Notes: generated from the sequence alone by a model not told the origin. A stretch of 64,000 bases of DNA from Malania oleifera (GCF_029873635.1 NC_080425.1:39869390-39933389); one strand, 5' to 3'; positions 46,140-58,369 are shown, counted from the first letter of the stretch. Numbers and translations: made by a program.

Positions 46140-46660
46140 ATACTCAACCCAATTAATGCAATTGAATATCAAAGATGTCAAATCCTTCAATCAGAGAATT
46201 GACTAAATCTAGAGCATTAAACTCTAAATGACACTAAGGGTTTGAAATCCTCATAAAAGGTTGACTCTATCTTTTGCATTAAAATTCTAATAATCAATTA
46301 TGGATTTTCAAAATTCTCAATCATGAGATGACCCTATCTTTACATTAAAACCATGATTGTCAATAAGGATTTTTTAAAAAAAAAATCCTTAATCAATGGT
46401 TGACTCTATCTTCACATTAAAACCCTAATTATCAATTAGGGATTTTCAAAATCTTCAATTAAGAGTTGACTCTATTTTAGCATTTTACCCTAATAGTTAA
46501 TCCAAGATTTTAAACTCTTTATTAATGAATGATTTATTTCAACTCTTCATTAAGGCTTAAGGTCAAATCAAGAGATTTCCTACTCCATTAACTGTGAATT
46601 CTCTAATTTCAATCATTAGATTGGTCACACAAACCCCTATTTATTTAAGATTCAATAAAA
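46140..46660. repeat. Minisatellite, about seven ~70-bp units
   Basis: Recurring TTGACTCTATCTTTGCATTAAAACC and TAAT.ATCAATTAGGGATTTTCAAAATC phrases at about 46187, 46259, 46325, 46397 and 46463. Style and period resemble the minisatellites in Tat-like DNA at 21341 and 56860. Confidence 0.75.
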
Positions 46661-47502
46661 AAAAAAAACTCATCCATCTCATCTAATCCATGATTGGAAT
46701 TAAAAATTTTGATGCGAATTTCCCTAACTATAATTACAAAGGAAAGAGTCATCTTTGAATCAGAGGCAATCATTTAAAACACTTTTCATCATCTTTGATA
46801 TTTTAACTCTTGTTTTCAAAATTTAGGATATTTTGAGGCTAATTCCCCTTTTCAAACAAGAGTATAGCAGAACTTTTAGCTTTGTTGTTTGGACTATTAG
46901 ACAGTGATTCATCACTAAATGACCCAAAAGGGGGACTTTCCTTCCTTTCTTCCTTTCTTTCTATTCCTTTTTATTTCTCAGTTAGGACATACACAAAATA
47001 TAGTAGTAGCCATTCTTAGAACGGGTGTTAGTAGGGTGTTGGTTGGCTAAACTCCCTTAGAATGGTTAGTCTACCACCTTCCTTACATACAAATGTACTC
47101 CTGAACCTATGATCTCTATGTCATAGACTATTTTAGGGGGTTTTCCATTGTTTTCCCTAAACTAAAAATAAATAAATGTGTTGACTCTATATCTTCTATC
47201 TTTTGCATTTTCTTGAGTTTATTCCTCCCCTTAAACTATCTTATTTTAGGGAATGCCATGCCAGTAAATTTCCATCCGTCGACACAACCCCCACACCAGA
47301 ATTTGGTATCAACACTACTGTTGCGTGAGTGTAAACTATGAACTTGAATTTAGGCGAAATCTACAATTTTTATTTTTTCTTTTTGAAAAAAAAAATAGAA
47401 TGAGCTATGATGTTTTAGGACTAAGTATTGAAAATATGGCAAAGCTAAAGTTTAAATAAACCAATAAGGAGTACTCTTCATTAATCCATATACAAAAAAA
47501 AT
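46661..47502. other. AT-rich non-coding DNA left of Tork-type element
   Basis: No gene. CCAGAATTTGGTATCAAC near 47296 resembles a primer site but no LTR end precedes it. Confidence 0.4.
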
Positions 47503-47854
47503 TGTTATAGTATGTGACTTACATCGAGTGGAACACACGTACAGAGAAAGAAGGCTGAAGAAAACAAGGGAGTTGATCTGAAGAAAACCATTGACGATTA
47601 TGTTCAACATTGTTATTGAAATTTGAATTAGGAGGACTAATAGGTTGGGTGTTTAGGGGCAATGCCACCGCGGTACAATGATGTAACCATACTTTTGACA
47701 ATAGTAAATTTTAGCCGCTGCTTGCTCCCGTGGAAGTAGGCATTCTACTGAACTACATTAAATCTATGTGTGTTTCTTGCTTCCTTATTTCTCTATGTTT
47801 TTGTATAATTCATCATAATTTCTGCACCACACGATTGATTGTTTTTGCACAACA
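47503..47854 (+). repeat. 5' LTR of Tork-type Copia, 352 bp, internally deleted
   Basis: Starts TGTTATAGTATGTGACTTACATCGAGTGG and ends TTTTTGCACAACA. Matches the 3' LTR at both ends but lacks about 110 bp covering its motif array and a further stretch containing the TATA box. Confidence 0.85.
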
Positions 47855-47855
47855 A

Positions 47856-47869
47856 TTGGTATGAGAGCC
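47856..47869 (+). other. Primer binding site (Met tRNA) of Tork-type Copia
   Basis: TTGGTATGAGAGCC, one change from TGGTATCAGAGCC, immediately after the LTR. Confidence 0.88.
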
Positions 47870-47879
47870 ATAGATCACG

Positions 47880-48760
47880 ATGGCACGAATTTCTTCTATG
47901 AAGTTCGACATGGTCAACTTTAATGGATCTAGGAATTTCATATTATGGCAGAGGAGGGTCAAAGATCTGTTTCTGCAGCAGGGCATGGCGAAGGCGTTAT
48001 ACGGAAAGTAGGTGGAAAGCATGGGCAACATGAATTAAAAGGAACTGGAAGCGAAGATTGTGGCAACTATCAGGCTTTGTCTGACTGATGACATGATGTA
48101 TCACATCATGGATGAGGAATCACCCATGGCAGTTTGGCCGAAACATGAAATTTAGTATATGTCTAAGTCATTGACGAACAAGCTTTATCTTAAGAAGAAA
48201 CTGTATGGTATTAAGATGTCTGAAGGTTTGAATCTGAACCAGCACATCAACATGTTCAACCATATCATCAGTGATTTGAAGTGAGTTGATGTGAAGTTCG
48301 AAGACGAAGACAAGGTGTTGATGGTACTTAATTTCCTACCTGCTTCTTCTACGTATGAAAATTTGGTTACAACTTTGATGTTAGCAAAAGAAAATCTCAA
48401 ATTGGAAGATATCACAAGTGCTCTTTTAGGTTTTCATTAGAGGGAGAAAGCCATCGATAAGAATTTACAAGGTGAAAGTCTTGTTGTGAGGGGTAACCAG
48501 GAGCGTGGGAGAAGCGAATCCTAGAGTGGGCCGAGTAACAATAAATCTTGGTCCAATTCCAGGAAAAGGAAGGACATACTATGTTTTAAGTGTAGGAAAA
48601 AAGGGTATATAAAATGAGATTGTCTAGAGAAAGAGAAGGGCAATGTAGAGAATAAAGAGGGTCCATCAAAGTCTATGAATATAGTGGAAGAAGATGACTC
48701 AGAGAGCAGTGATAGGTATATGTTTTCTATTTCATCTAGTTCAGATCATCTCACAAATTC
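47880..48760 (+). pseudogene. gag: gag of Tork-type Copia, degraded
   Basis: Begins at ATG 47880: MARISSMKFDMVNFNGSRNF, then WQRRVKDLFLQQGMAKALYGK and a stop. Continues KLYLKKKLYGIKMSEGLNLNQHINMFNHIISDL, VLNFLPASSTYENLVTTLMLAKENLKLEDITSALL and a zinc knuckle CFKCRKKGYIK.DC (His replaced by Tyr, a stop before Asp). At least six stops. Confidence 0.82.
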
Positions 48761-49740
48761 TTGGATCTATGAAACCCAATAAAGATTGGTTTGACACCTA
48801 TAGGTTAGTAAATTAAGGTTCTGTTCTAATGGGTAACGATACATCATGTAAAGTTTTTGGATTAGAGAATATCAGAATGAAAATATTTGATGATGTTGTT
48901 AGAATGTTGTGTGATGTTAGAAATATACGGATTTAAGGAAGAATCTGATTTCATTAGGCACTTTAGATTATAACGATTTTAATTACAAGTCTGCAAGTGG
49001 TGTAATGAAGGTGAGCAAAGGTGTCTTAACATTGATAAAGGGGCAGAAATTAGCAGGAAATATCTATACACTGTTAGGTACTACAATTGTAGGTGAAGCT
49101 GCAACTGTAGAGTCAGAGTCAAATAGTACTATCTTGTGGCATATATGGTTAGGTCATATGGGTGAGGGTGGGATGATGCAGCTTCATAAGATAAATCTAT
49201 TGAAGGGTGTCAAAACATGCAAGCTTAATCTATGTAGGTATTGTGTTCTTGAGAAACAGAGTAAGGTGCAATTCAAGATAACCACACACAAGATAGAGGG
49301 AATTCTTGACTATGTTCATACAGATGTTTGGGGGCTAGTAAGGGTAGCATCACGGGGAGGACATACGTATTTTGTGAGTTTGACTACTCACTAAAGGTCT
49401 AGGTGTACTTCATGTGGCACAAGTCAAAAACATTTTCCAAGTTTAAGTTGTTGAAAAATAAAGTAGAAAACCAGACAGAAAGGAAGATCAAATGCCTCAA
49501 CTCCGACAATGGTATTGAGTACATAGATTCAAAGTTCACAAAGTTGTGCAAACAACATGGGATTAAGAGACACTTCACAGTACTCAAGACACCACAATAG
49601 AATGGTGTGGTAGAAAAGATGAACAAAACAATAGCTGAAAGAGCTCGATATCTTAGATTGAATGCACAACTTGCAAATAATTTTTGGGCATAAGTAGTGA
49701 ATATGGCATGTTTCTTGATTAATAGGTCATTAAGAGTAGC
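48761..49740 (+). pseudogene. pol: Protease-integrase region of Tork-type Copia, degraded
   Basis: The longest open piece, 49005-49394 (129 aa), has LRKNLISLG-like text before it, then LWHIWLGHMGEGGMMQLHKINLLKGV, CRYCVLEKQ and HTDVWG with the first catalytic Asp. 49403-49600 has IKCLNSDNGIEYIDSKF (second Asp) and KTPQ, stop, NGVVEKMNKT (catalytic Glu). The protease active site is not readable. Confidence 0.85.
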
Positions 49741-51830
49741 ACTAGATGGGAAAGTAGCAAAGGATGCGTGGACAGGCAGCACAGTAGACTACTCTAGTTT
49801 GAGAGTGTTTGAATGTCGAATCTACGTGCATGTTTCTAGTAAGGAGAGATCGAAACTTGATGCGAAGTCTAGACAGTGTATCTTTTTTAGGTATCAAAAA
49901 GGGGTGAAAAGTTTCAAACTCTGGGATCTGAAGGCAAACAAGGTGGTGATCAATAAAGATGTGGTTTTTTATGAGAAAGTCGTAATGTACAGCAATGAGC
50001 AACATGGTGCCAGGTGCTAGGTGCTAGAAAATTGTAGCAACAATGAGCACGTGGTGTAGGTGGAGCTAGAGACTCAAGGTATAGAAGACAATATTCAGAA
50101 TGTACGAAGTTCTAGCTTAGGAGATCAGTAGCATCATAGTCTAGCTATAGACAAACCCAAACGCACTATCAGACCACCCACCAAGTATGGTTTTGACGAT
50201 TTGGTTTCTTACACACTCATTACTAGTAGTGGCGATCCTACTACTTTTTAAGAGGAGGTGCACAACCAAGAGAAGAGTAGATGGATAGGTGATATGGTAA
50301 AGGAGATGGAGTCTCTACATAAGAATCAGACATGGGAGTTGGTGGAGCTTCCAGAGGGGAAGAGAGCGATAGGATGTAAATGGGTGTATAAGAATAAAGA
50401 AGCAATATCAGGAAAAAAAAAAAGGAGAAAATTTAAGGCTCGTCTAGTAGCAAAGGGTTACTTATAGAGGAAAGGGGTTGACTATGATAAGATCTTCTCC
50501 CCTACGGTCAGACACACTTCCATATGGGTAGTGTTAGGTTTGGTAGCACATTTTGATTTGCATTTGGTGTAGATAAATGTAAAGACAACTTTTCTTCATG
50601 GTGATTAGGAAGAGCTAATTTACATGGTACAACCAGAAGGGTTTAATTAGCCTAGACAAGAACACTTGGTCAGTAAATTTAGGAAATCACTTTATGGGTT
50701 GAAGTAGTCTCCTAGGCAGTGGTACAAGTGATTTGACTCCTACATGATCCGAATTAGCAGTAGGAGATGTGAGTATGATTGCTATGTTTATGTGAAGAGT
50801 CTTGATGATAATTCATTTATTTTTCTCATTACTTTATGTGAATGACATGTTGATTGCTACAAAGAGTATGAGTGAGGTCAACAAGTTGAAAACTTTATTG
50901 AGCAAAGAATTTGACATGGAGAATTTGGGCACGGCCAAAAAGATTCTTGGGATGGAGATTCGCAAGGACAAAGCTTCCTAGAGATTATGGTTGTCTCAAC
51001 ATAGCTACGTTGAGATGGTGTTGGAGAGGTTCAGCATGGATAATGCAAAACCAGTGACTACACTTTTGGTGAATCATTTTAGATTGTCTACCACCTAGTG
51101 GCTGAAAACAGATGATGGAGTTCGATTCATGTCAAAGGTCCCATATACCAATGCAATGAGGTGCTTGATGTATGCTATGGTTTGCACAAGACTAAATCTG
51201 GCACAAGTTGTCAGTGTGGTAACCAAGTTTCTATCAAATCCGAGACGACAACATTGGGATGCAGTTAAGTAGATTTTCAGATACTTGGGAGGTACTACAG
51301 ACTCTGACATCATGTTTGGTTGAAAATAGGGTGATCCTTCAATTGTGGGATATGTGGATATAGACTATGCAGGGGACTTAATTCACAGGAGGTCCACCGC
51401 AAGGTATGTATTCACTCTTGTGGGGGGGGGGGGGGCTATTTGTTGGAGGTTCATGGTTCAGTCTCTAATTGCACTATCTACCACTGAGTCAGAGTATATG
51501 GCAATTGCTGAGGTTGCCAAGGAAGTTTTGTGGCTTACATGGTTGGTCAAGGAGCTGGGTATTCAGTAAAGTAGAGTTCAGTTGCATTGTGATAGTCAGA
51601 GTTCCATTTATTTGGCAAAGAACTAGGTGTATCATACAAGGACCAAGCACATTGATCTGAGGTTAGGTTTCACATGATTAGGGAATTGGTTTCTTTTGGT
51701 GAACTATTTCTTGAGAAAGTTCACACTTCTAAGGATATAGCAGACATGTTGACAAAGCCTATTACCACAGATAAGTTCAAGCATTGCTTGGACTTGATTA
51801 ACGTCTCCAAATACTAGATAGGATGCGTCC
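49741..51830 (+). pseudogene. pol: RT and RNase H of Tork-type Copia, degraded
   Basis: 50258-50467 reads WIGDMVKEMESLHKNQTWELVELPEGKRAIGCKWVYKNK...RKFKARLVAKGYL. Later pieces include GVDYDKIFSPTVRHTSI, INVKTTFLHGD (RT Asp motif altered), SLYGLK and a broken LLYVNDML-type box near 50830. RNase H: 51345-51569 reads GYVDIDYAGDLIHRRSTARYVFTLVGGGGAICWRF...ALSTTESEYMAIAEVAKEVLWL, then LHCDSQSSIYLAKN and TKHIDLR near 51650. A run of 14 G at 51421-51434 replaces part of the SGGAISW block. Confidence 0.85.
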
Positions 51831-51889
51831 CAACCAATTTTCCTAAGTAGAGTTATGGGTTATGTTTTCATTATCTCCTAAGGGGTGAA

Positions 51890-51908
51890 TATTCGCCAAG
51901 GTGGATAT
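51890..51908 (+). other. Polypurine tract region of Tork-type Copia
   Basis: CGCCAAGGTGGATAT precedes the LTR, a diverged form of the usual Copia CCAAGTGGGAGAT. Confidence 0.7.
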
Positions 51909-52400
51909 TGTTGTAGTATATGGCTCATATCGAGTGGAATACATTTACATAGAAAGCAGGCTAAAGGAAATAAGGAAGCTGATATGAAGAAAATCATCTA
52001 CGATTTTCTATAGGTTCATCGATGGTTTCTTCTCGAGGCCAACTAGGAAGCTGGTTTGAAGAAAACTCGTCAATGTTTCATCAAACCATCAATGAGTTGA
52101 TGAAACCATTGGTGGTTTTTTTCTACATCGTTTTTTAAATTTGAATTGGGATGACTAATAGGTTGGGTGTGCGGGGGCAACGTCCCTGTGATATGTGTAG
52201 GGTTAGTATAAATATAATGATGTAACCCTACTTTTGATAATAGTGAATTTTAGCCATTCCTTGCTCCTGTAAACGTAGGCATTTTGCCGAACCACGATAA
52301 ATCTGTGTGTTGCTTATTGTTTTCTTAATCTCCATTGTATTTGCGTATTATTCATCATAATTGCTTCACTTTATTTTTCCACAAAAAATTTGCACCAACA
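51909..52400 (+). repeat. 3' LTR of Tork-type Copia, 492 bp
   Basis: Starts TGTTGTAGTATATGGCTCATATCGAGTGG and ends TTTGCACCAACA. Contains a CATCGATGG-type array (51985-52135) and a TATA box TATAAATA (52207-52214), neither of which is in the 5' LTR. Confidence 0.86.
51985..52135 (+). promoter_or_regulatory. LTR motif array, CATCGATGG type (Tork-type Copia)
   Basis: Units: ATCATCTACGATTTT, GGTTCATCGATGGTTTC, AACTCGTCAATGTTTC, AACCATCAATGAGTTGATG and AACCATTGGTGGTTT. They lie about 70 bp upstream of TATAAATA at 52207. Confidence 0.6.
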
Positions 52401-53810
52401 TTTGTATTGTCAATTCTTGACCATTATCGACTTTATCTTTTGTGGAACTATCACAATGCGACAACTTTGATGAACTTCAGGTATGATTCACCTTATTTGA
52501 TCCTCCTTGTTGACATTTGGCTTTGAAGACCCGGTTAGTATTGCCAACATTTGGTGACCATTTTGAAATAAAACAAGTTAGATACCAAACCATTGATACA
52601 CCCAGTTTGTCCTTTTTTTAATCTTTGAAAATAGAGTTGCCAATTTCATTTTATTTTTTGAAAAGGAAAAATAAATGAAAGCCTTTAGAAGAGATCAGGT
52701 TCTAGAGTAAAATTGTGCAAGGGAAGGTAACACTTTCAAGTCCCCAATCTTGAGAATTTAAAGAGTTAGCACCCTAAAACACCCATTCCATTGAATGATG
52801 TCGATGCAAGATTTTGTTTGGGGTGTTGATGAAAAGGAGATGGTGGTTCCTAAATGAGGAGAGTTTTGAAAAAAAAGGGTAAAATAAATGAAAAATTATA
52901 TGACATGGATTCACCACCTTATTGTTTCTAAAAACATAGGAAAAATAAAGAAAAACTTAAAAAAGGTTTGGTGAAAATCATATTTTGAGTTTAGGAGAAC
53001 ATTTGTGCATAGGGAACATGATTAACTAATTATAGTAATGATAGTTAGACAACTAGCACCCTTATTGGCACTTGTTCTTAGAATGGTTACTAAAATTACG
53101 TATATGTGCCTTCAAAAGAAAGAATTCAAAATGAAAGTAGAAAATACCCCTTTTGGTCCTCAAGTGTTAGTATCATTGTCTGAGCACTCTGGCATGGTTT
53201 CAAGGAGCCCAGAGTATTGCTCTAAAAGGAGGTTGACCTTAGGAACCTAATTTTGTTGAAAACATGATGATGAATGACTTGAAAACCAATGTTTGAGAAA
53301 AGGGGCATCGTGCTTGTATTACCAGCCTTTGAAGAAAGTGAAAATGGTGAATTTTGAAAGTGTTTTGAGTTGAAAAGTAGGACAAAATGCATGAGTTTTA
53401 GAAAATTTATAGCTTTATCATCGGTTAGTTAAAATCAATAAAAAATACTCAAAAAATATATTTTTGGAGTTTTTTTGAAAAAATTTTTAAGAAAGAAAAC
53501 TCTGACACTAAACAAACAAAAAAACATGGTTCGTTTGATCTAATTCAGTATGTTCGAGCCATAATCCTTCTCAAATCATATAATTTTTAAAGGTTAAAAA
53601 TCCATGTCATGCATAGGGATAAGGAGAAGAAAGTACTATATAATGAAATTCTCTCCTTTATCCCATCATAAACCAAAATTAGACTATGTGAACCAAGAGA
53701 CAAAAAATCATATTTTTGAGATTTTTCACATTTTTCAATTTTTTGGGATTTTCAATAATGACAAGATTAATAATAATAAAGCATACTAATATACATAGTA
53801 ACCCACACAA

Positions 53811-53812
<2 letters not shown>
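52401..53812 (+). mobile_element. Tat/Ogre-like Gypsy leader, non-coding
   Basis: GCCAACATTTGGTGACC at 52543-52559 resembles an LTR end followed by the TTTGGCGAC primer site of Tat/Ogre elements. Downstream come GAGTTGCCAATTTC and GAATTTAAAGAGTTAGCACCCTAAAACACC, the style of the conserved Tat leader, matching 19360-19495. No ORF. Confidence 0.55.
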
Positions 53813-53863
<51 letters not shown>

Positions 53864-54156
53864 CACATATAGACATACATAGACATACACTCACATATAT
53901 ATACACACATACCCCATATATGAACACACACACACACACACACATGCATATTTATGCATGCATGCACTCACTTACACGTGTCATGCATTCACATGTCCAT
54001 CCATGCATGTAAGCATACATTATGCATATTAATAAACATGAACATATACATAATAATAATATATACATATCAATACATACACATGCATCATTAGTATATA
54101 TATTTACACATATACTAAATATATACATATATATTAGATATATATATATATATGTA

Positions 54157-54188
<32 letters not shown>

Positions 54189-54256
54189 GATTTTACAATA
54201 TACATATTTATATATACAAACCTACTAATATATATTAAATACACACATATATATAA

Positions 54257-54318
<62 letters not shown>

Positions 54319-54320
54319 GC
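53813..54320. repeat. (CA)n and (TA)n microsatellite cluster, duplicated block
   Basis: (CA)n at 53815-53849, 53924-53943 and 54259-54295; (TA)n at 53849-53862, 54137-54188 and 54295-54319. The order (CA)n-(TA)n-TTTATGCATGCATGCACTC occurs near 53815-53965 and again near 54259-54340. All ORFs here are artefacts. Confidence 0.92.
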
Positions 54321-54749
54321 ACATTTTATGCATGCATGCACTCACTTACACATGCCATGCATTCACATGTATCACCATGCATTAATGTCCATATGTAACC
54401 ATGCACATTTATCCACACTATATCCATTAATGCATGCATACATGCATCATATGCATCATCCAACATCCATGTATGTTTATCATAGATGCATTCATGCCTG
54501 CATATCAACTCTACATCTATTCATGTATCCATACAGACATCATATGCATTATCCAACATTGATTCATATGCATATATACATATTTATGCATCCTATCCAT
54601 GCATGCATAAATGCACATGCATGCCTACTTGTTCACATATCTAACCATGCATGCGTTGATGCATCCATACACTTAAGCACTTGCAACACATCTACAACAT
54701 CACCCAAAATCATGCACGCATGGATTTTCATATGCTCACACATAATGCC

Positions 54750-54783
<34 letters not shown>
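54321..54783. repeat. CATG-rich low-complexity DNA ending in (CA)n
   Basis: Dense ATGCATGC, CATCCATG and ACATGCAT words, with a terminal (CA)n at 54752-54783. The 172-aa His/Met-rich ORF at 54328 follows from this composition. Confidence 0.85.
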
Positions 54784-54785
<2 letters not shown>

Positions 54786-54993
54786 GTGCACATACCATAA
54801 AAATCCTAGAAAAAGAAAAGAGAATAGAGAGAAATGGAAAGAGTAAAAGAGGTAATGAGAAAGGGGGAGAGAGAAAACTTACCTCGAAAGAGAGGGAGAG
54901 AGAGAGAACTTACCTTGATTAAGAGGGGGGCTCTAAGTCCTTTAGATAATAAAATGGGAGCAAAGATGGTGGGAACAGTGAGGGAAACAGAGG

Positions 54994-55055
<62 letters not shown>

Positions 55056-55411
55056 GGAAAGAAAATTAAGCAACCTCCACTAAATGAGATCCCTTTTGGG
55101 GATTAAATAGAAGAAAGGGCGAAAGAGAAAAGAAAAATAAATAAATAATAAAAAATGGATGGGTGCCAGTGTAGCCATTAGAGAAAAGTTGGTTGTGGTG
55201 GGGGTTCGATTGGCAAGAATTTTGAGGTGATTTGGCGGTGATTGTGATGGGAGAAGGTGAGAGGGAGACAAGGGAAGAGGAAAAGAGAAGGAGAGGGGCC
55301 TGCTGCCTTCACTAATCAACAATGGTGTCTTTGACAAGTTGTCAAAGCCTCACTAGAGATGCGAGGAAGAAGCAAAAGTAGGGGCCTATGCCAAATAGCG
55401 CCATTTTGACC

Positions 55412-55462
<51 letters not shown>
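54784..55462. repeat. Purine-rich region with (GA)n and (TA)n
   Basis: GA-rich from 54810. (GA)26 at 54999-55051. A stretch without repeats at 55052-55414 has no supported gene. (TA)n at 55415-55462. Confidence 0.85.
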
Positions 55463-55465
<3 letters not shown>

Positions 55466-55865
55466 CTTTAAAAACATGTCAAATGACGTTGTTTCGTTTA
55501 AGTGGTAGGTGTGTGGTACTAATATGCTTGCTATTTTAAAATAATTTTTAAATTTTTTAAATCAAAACCAAAACAACACTATTTTATGGGATACACATGT
55601 GTGTCCGCATGCGTGTATTTGTGGTCCTCCACACACTAGCACGTGCGACCACACACCAGCCTATTTTTTATTTTTTATTTTTTAAAAATTAATTTAATTT
55701 TATAATTTTTAAATTTTTAAATATTTTTATTTAAATATTATAATGTTATATTAAATTTTTTTTCAAAAAAGTTTTTTATTTGTCAAATTAAAGGGAAAGG
55801 TATGTGGAATCCACAAAAAAATGGCAAAAAATTCTAAAAGTGTCCAAAAATGCTAGAAAATTATA
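55463..55865. other. AT-rich non-coding DNA
   Basis: Nothing beyond AT-rich words; a TATTTTTTATTTTTTA stretch near 55665. Confidence 0.4.
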
Positions 55866-56560
55866 GAAAAGCTAGCATTTCATCTCAATTTTTATGTAAG
55901 AAGACAAAATTATAGTTTGACCTTTCCTTACCATTTTGGACCATTCTAGATTACCTAATGAAGTCAAATTTGGCCAAAAAAAAAAAGAGTTAAAATTCCA
56001 GAATTGATGGATCTCACCTTAACTTTTATGTCGAAAGGCAAAATCATTATTGGATACTTATTTACCATTTTAAACTTCTTCGAATCACCTAATGCAGTTA
56101 GAACAAGTAAAAAAAGATTAAAATAATAGGCCTAAATGGAAGGATTTTCTTTAATTTTTGTGCCTTAAGTTAAAATTACTTTTAAACCTCTTTCTGCCAT
56201 CTTAAACTAGCTCAAATCACATGGTACAGTCAAAATTGGCAAAAAGAGAATAGAAAAGCTCAGAATGACAGGGATTTCACCTCGATTTTCATGTCCAAAG
56301 TCAAAATCACTATTATACCTCTTCTTTTCATTTCAAATTGCCCCGAATCACCTACTGTGATCAAAATTAGCACAAAAGAGAGCAGAAAAGTTTGGAATGA
56401 GATGGGTTTTACCTAGATTTTTGTATCTAAGGTCGTATTGCTATCAAACCTTTCTGTATCGTTTGAGACTATCCCAAATCACTTGGTACAACAAAAAATG
56501 ACAAAAATGAAGTAGAAAGGATAGAAGCAATAAGTAAAATCTAGAGTGTGATAAAAAGGA
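55866..56560. repeat. Minisatellite, about five ~130-bp units
   Basis: The phrase CACCT(T/C)(A/G)ATTTT(T/C)ATGTC..AAG(T/G)CAAAATCA recurs near 55884, 56016, 56154, 56278 and 56411, followed each time by ACC..TTT..CCATTTTAAA and TCACCTA...CAGT.AAA.T. Confidence 0.72.
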
Positions 56561-56786
56561 CTTGCCAATCTCCATTTTGGTTTTGGTCAAAATGGCCATA
56601 GAAAACTACTCCTTTTTGGCCAACAACTTTAAAAATGGGAATAGACAAAGATAGAGATGTCCATTTTGACTGAATGTTGAACATAGGTTAGGGTGAGGAA
56701 AAAAATCAAGAAATGAAACTAAGGATAAATGATGTGATTAACCTCAAGAGTTGTTGATCCTGAAATATGAAATCACAAAGAATCAT

Positions 56787-56858
<72 letters not shown>

Positions 56859-56860
56859 TC
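56561..56860. repeat. Spacer with (GA)n microsatellite
   Basis: Non-coding, with (GA)32 at 56791-56855. The overlapping 95-aa ORF is an artefact. Confidence 0.9.
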
Positions 56861-58335
56861 CTATGGGGATCCTACCCATTTCAGAGCAATTTTAGGGAAC
56901 AAGTGTTTCACAAGGAAATTTGGTAAAACCTTATATATTCAAATCACTCGGAACAAAAAATGTCTATGGGGACCTTATCTATCTTCGACTAGCTTGAGAA
57001 GAAAAGTGTTTGACATAGGGATTTGTCAAGAACCCTAAATAATTAAAACATTGGAAAGGAGAAACTATCAATGGGGACACTACCTATTCGAATTAGTTTG
57101 AGGAGAAAAGTGTTTGATGTGGGAATTTGTCAAGACCCCTAAATTGTCAAATCATTTGGAAAGGAAGACTGATCTATGGCGACACTACCCATCTTGAACC
57201 ATTTTGAAAAGAAAAGTGTTTGATGCGGGGATTTGTCAAGACCCCTAGATTGTCAAGTTACTAGAAATTGGAAAGGAGAAATTGTCTATCGGATATTACC
57301 CATCTTAAACTAGTTTGAGGAGAAAAGTTAAGTGCTCGACGTGGGAATTTGTCTAGACCCCTAAATTGTCAAGACACATAAAAATGAAAAACAATACATG
57401 GGGATACTAACCATCTTGGAATAGTTTGAGGAGAAAAGTGCTTGACATGGGGATTTTTCAAGATCCCTAAATAGCCAAGAGACTTGGAAATGAAAAACTG
57501 TCTATAAAGACACAATCCATCTCAGACTAGTTTGAGAAGAAAAGTTCTTGATATGGGGATTTGTCAAAACCCCTAAATTGTCAAGTCATTTAAAAGGAAA
57601 AAACTGTCCATGGGGACACTACCAATATTGGACCAATTTGAGGAGAAAAATGCTTGACGTGGGGATTTGTCAAGACCCCTAAATTGTCAAGTAATTTGAA
57701 AGGAAGTTGTCCATGGGGACACTACCCATCTTAGGCCAACTTAAGGAGAAAAGTGCTCAATATGGGGATTTTTCAAAACAGCTTAATTTTCAAGTCACTT
57801 GGAAAGAAATACTATCCATGGGGACACTACCTATCTCACACCAACTTGGGGAGAAAAATTGCTTGATGTGGGGATTTTTCAAGATCTTTTGACTGTCAAG
57901 AAATTTGGAAAGGAAAGCTATCCATGGGGACACTACGCATCTCAGACCGGCTTAAGAAGAAAATTTTTTGACATGAGGATTTTTCAAGACCCAAAAATTA
58001 TCAAATCACTCGGAAAGGAAAATTGTTTGTAACGACATTACCCATCTTTGACTAGTTTTGAGGAGAAAAGTGCTTGATGTGGGGATTTATCAAGACACCT
58101 AAATTTTCAAAACTCTTTGAAATGAAAAACTGTTTGTGGGGACACTTCCCGTCTCGAACTAGTTTGAGAAGAAAAATGTTTATTGTGGAGATTCGTCAAG
58201 ACCCCTAAATTGTCAGAGCACTAGAAAGAAGAAACTGTGCATGGGGATACTACCCATCTCATACTAGTTTAAGAAGAAAAGTGCTCAACGTGGGGATTTG
58301 TCATGACCCCTAAATTGTCAATTCACTAGAAATTT
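56861..58335. repeat. Minisatellite, about fourteen ~105-bp units
   Basis: Unit phrases: CATGGGGACACTACCCATCTC, then GAGGAGAAAAGTGCTTGACG, then TGGGGATTTGTCAAGACCC, then CTAAATTGTCAAGTCACT. Spacing of the GGGGACACTACC phrase is 100-115 bp from 56862 to 58240. Confidence 0.9.
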
Positions 58336-58369
58336 GTTGTAAGGATTGGTACTCAAAGTAAAGATAATT

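Larger units (their letters stand above)
47503..52400 (+). mobile_element. Copia element of Tork/Tnt1 type, complete order but heavily mutated
   Basis: 5' LTR, primer site, gag, integrase, RT, RNase H, polypurine tract and 3' LTR in plus order over 4.9 kb. Dozens of stops. Flanking 5-mers AAAAT and TTTGT do not match. Confidence 0.85.

Noticed and set aside
47290..47312. TTTGGTATCAAC as a primer binding site
   Set aside because: No LTR terminus lies before it and the element that follows has its own primer site at 47856.
49399..50005. Minus-strand ORFs of 127 and 87 aa
   Set aside because: Antisense shadows of the Tork-type integrase and adjoining pol.
51421..51434. G14 run as a quadruplex or programmed slippage site
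   Set aside because: A single run cannot be shown to be more than homopolymer expansion or sequencing artefact in a dead RNase H gene.
53679..54322. Cys/Val-rich minus ORFs that look like membrane peptides
   Set aside because: They translate (TG)n and (TA)n tracts.
54328..54846. 172-aa His/Met-rich ORF
   Set aside because: Produced by CATG- and CA-rich simple sequence; composition explains it fully.
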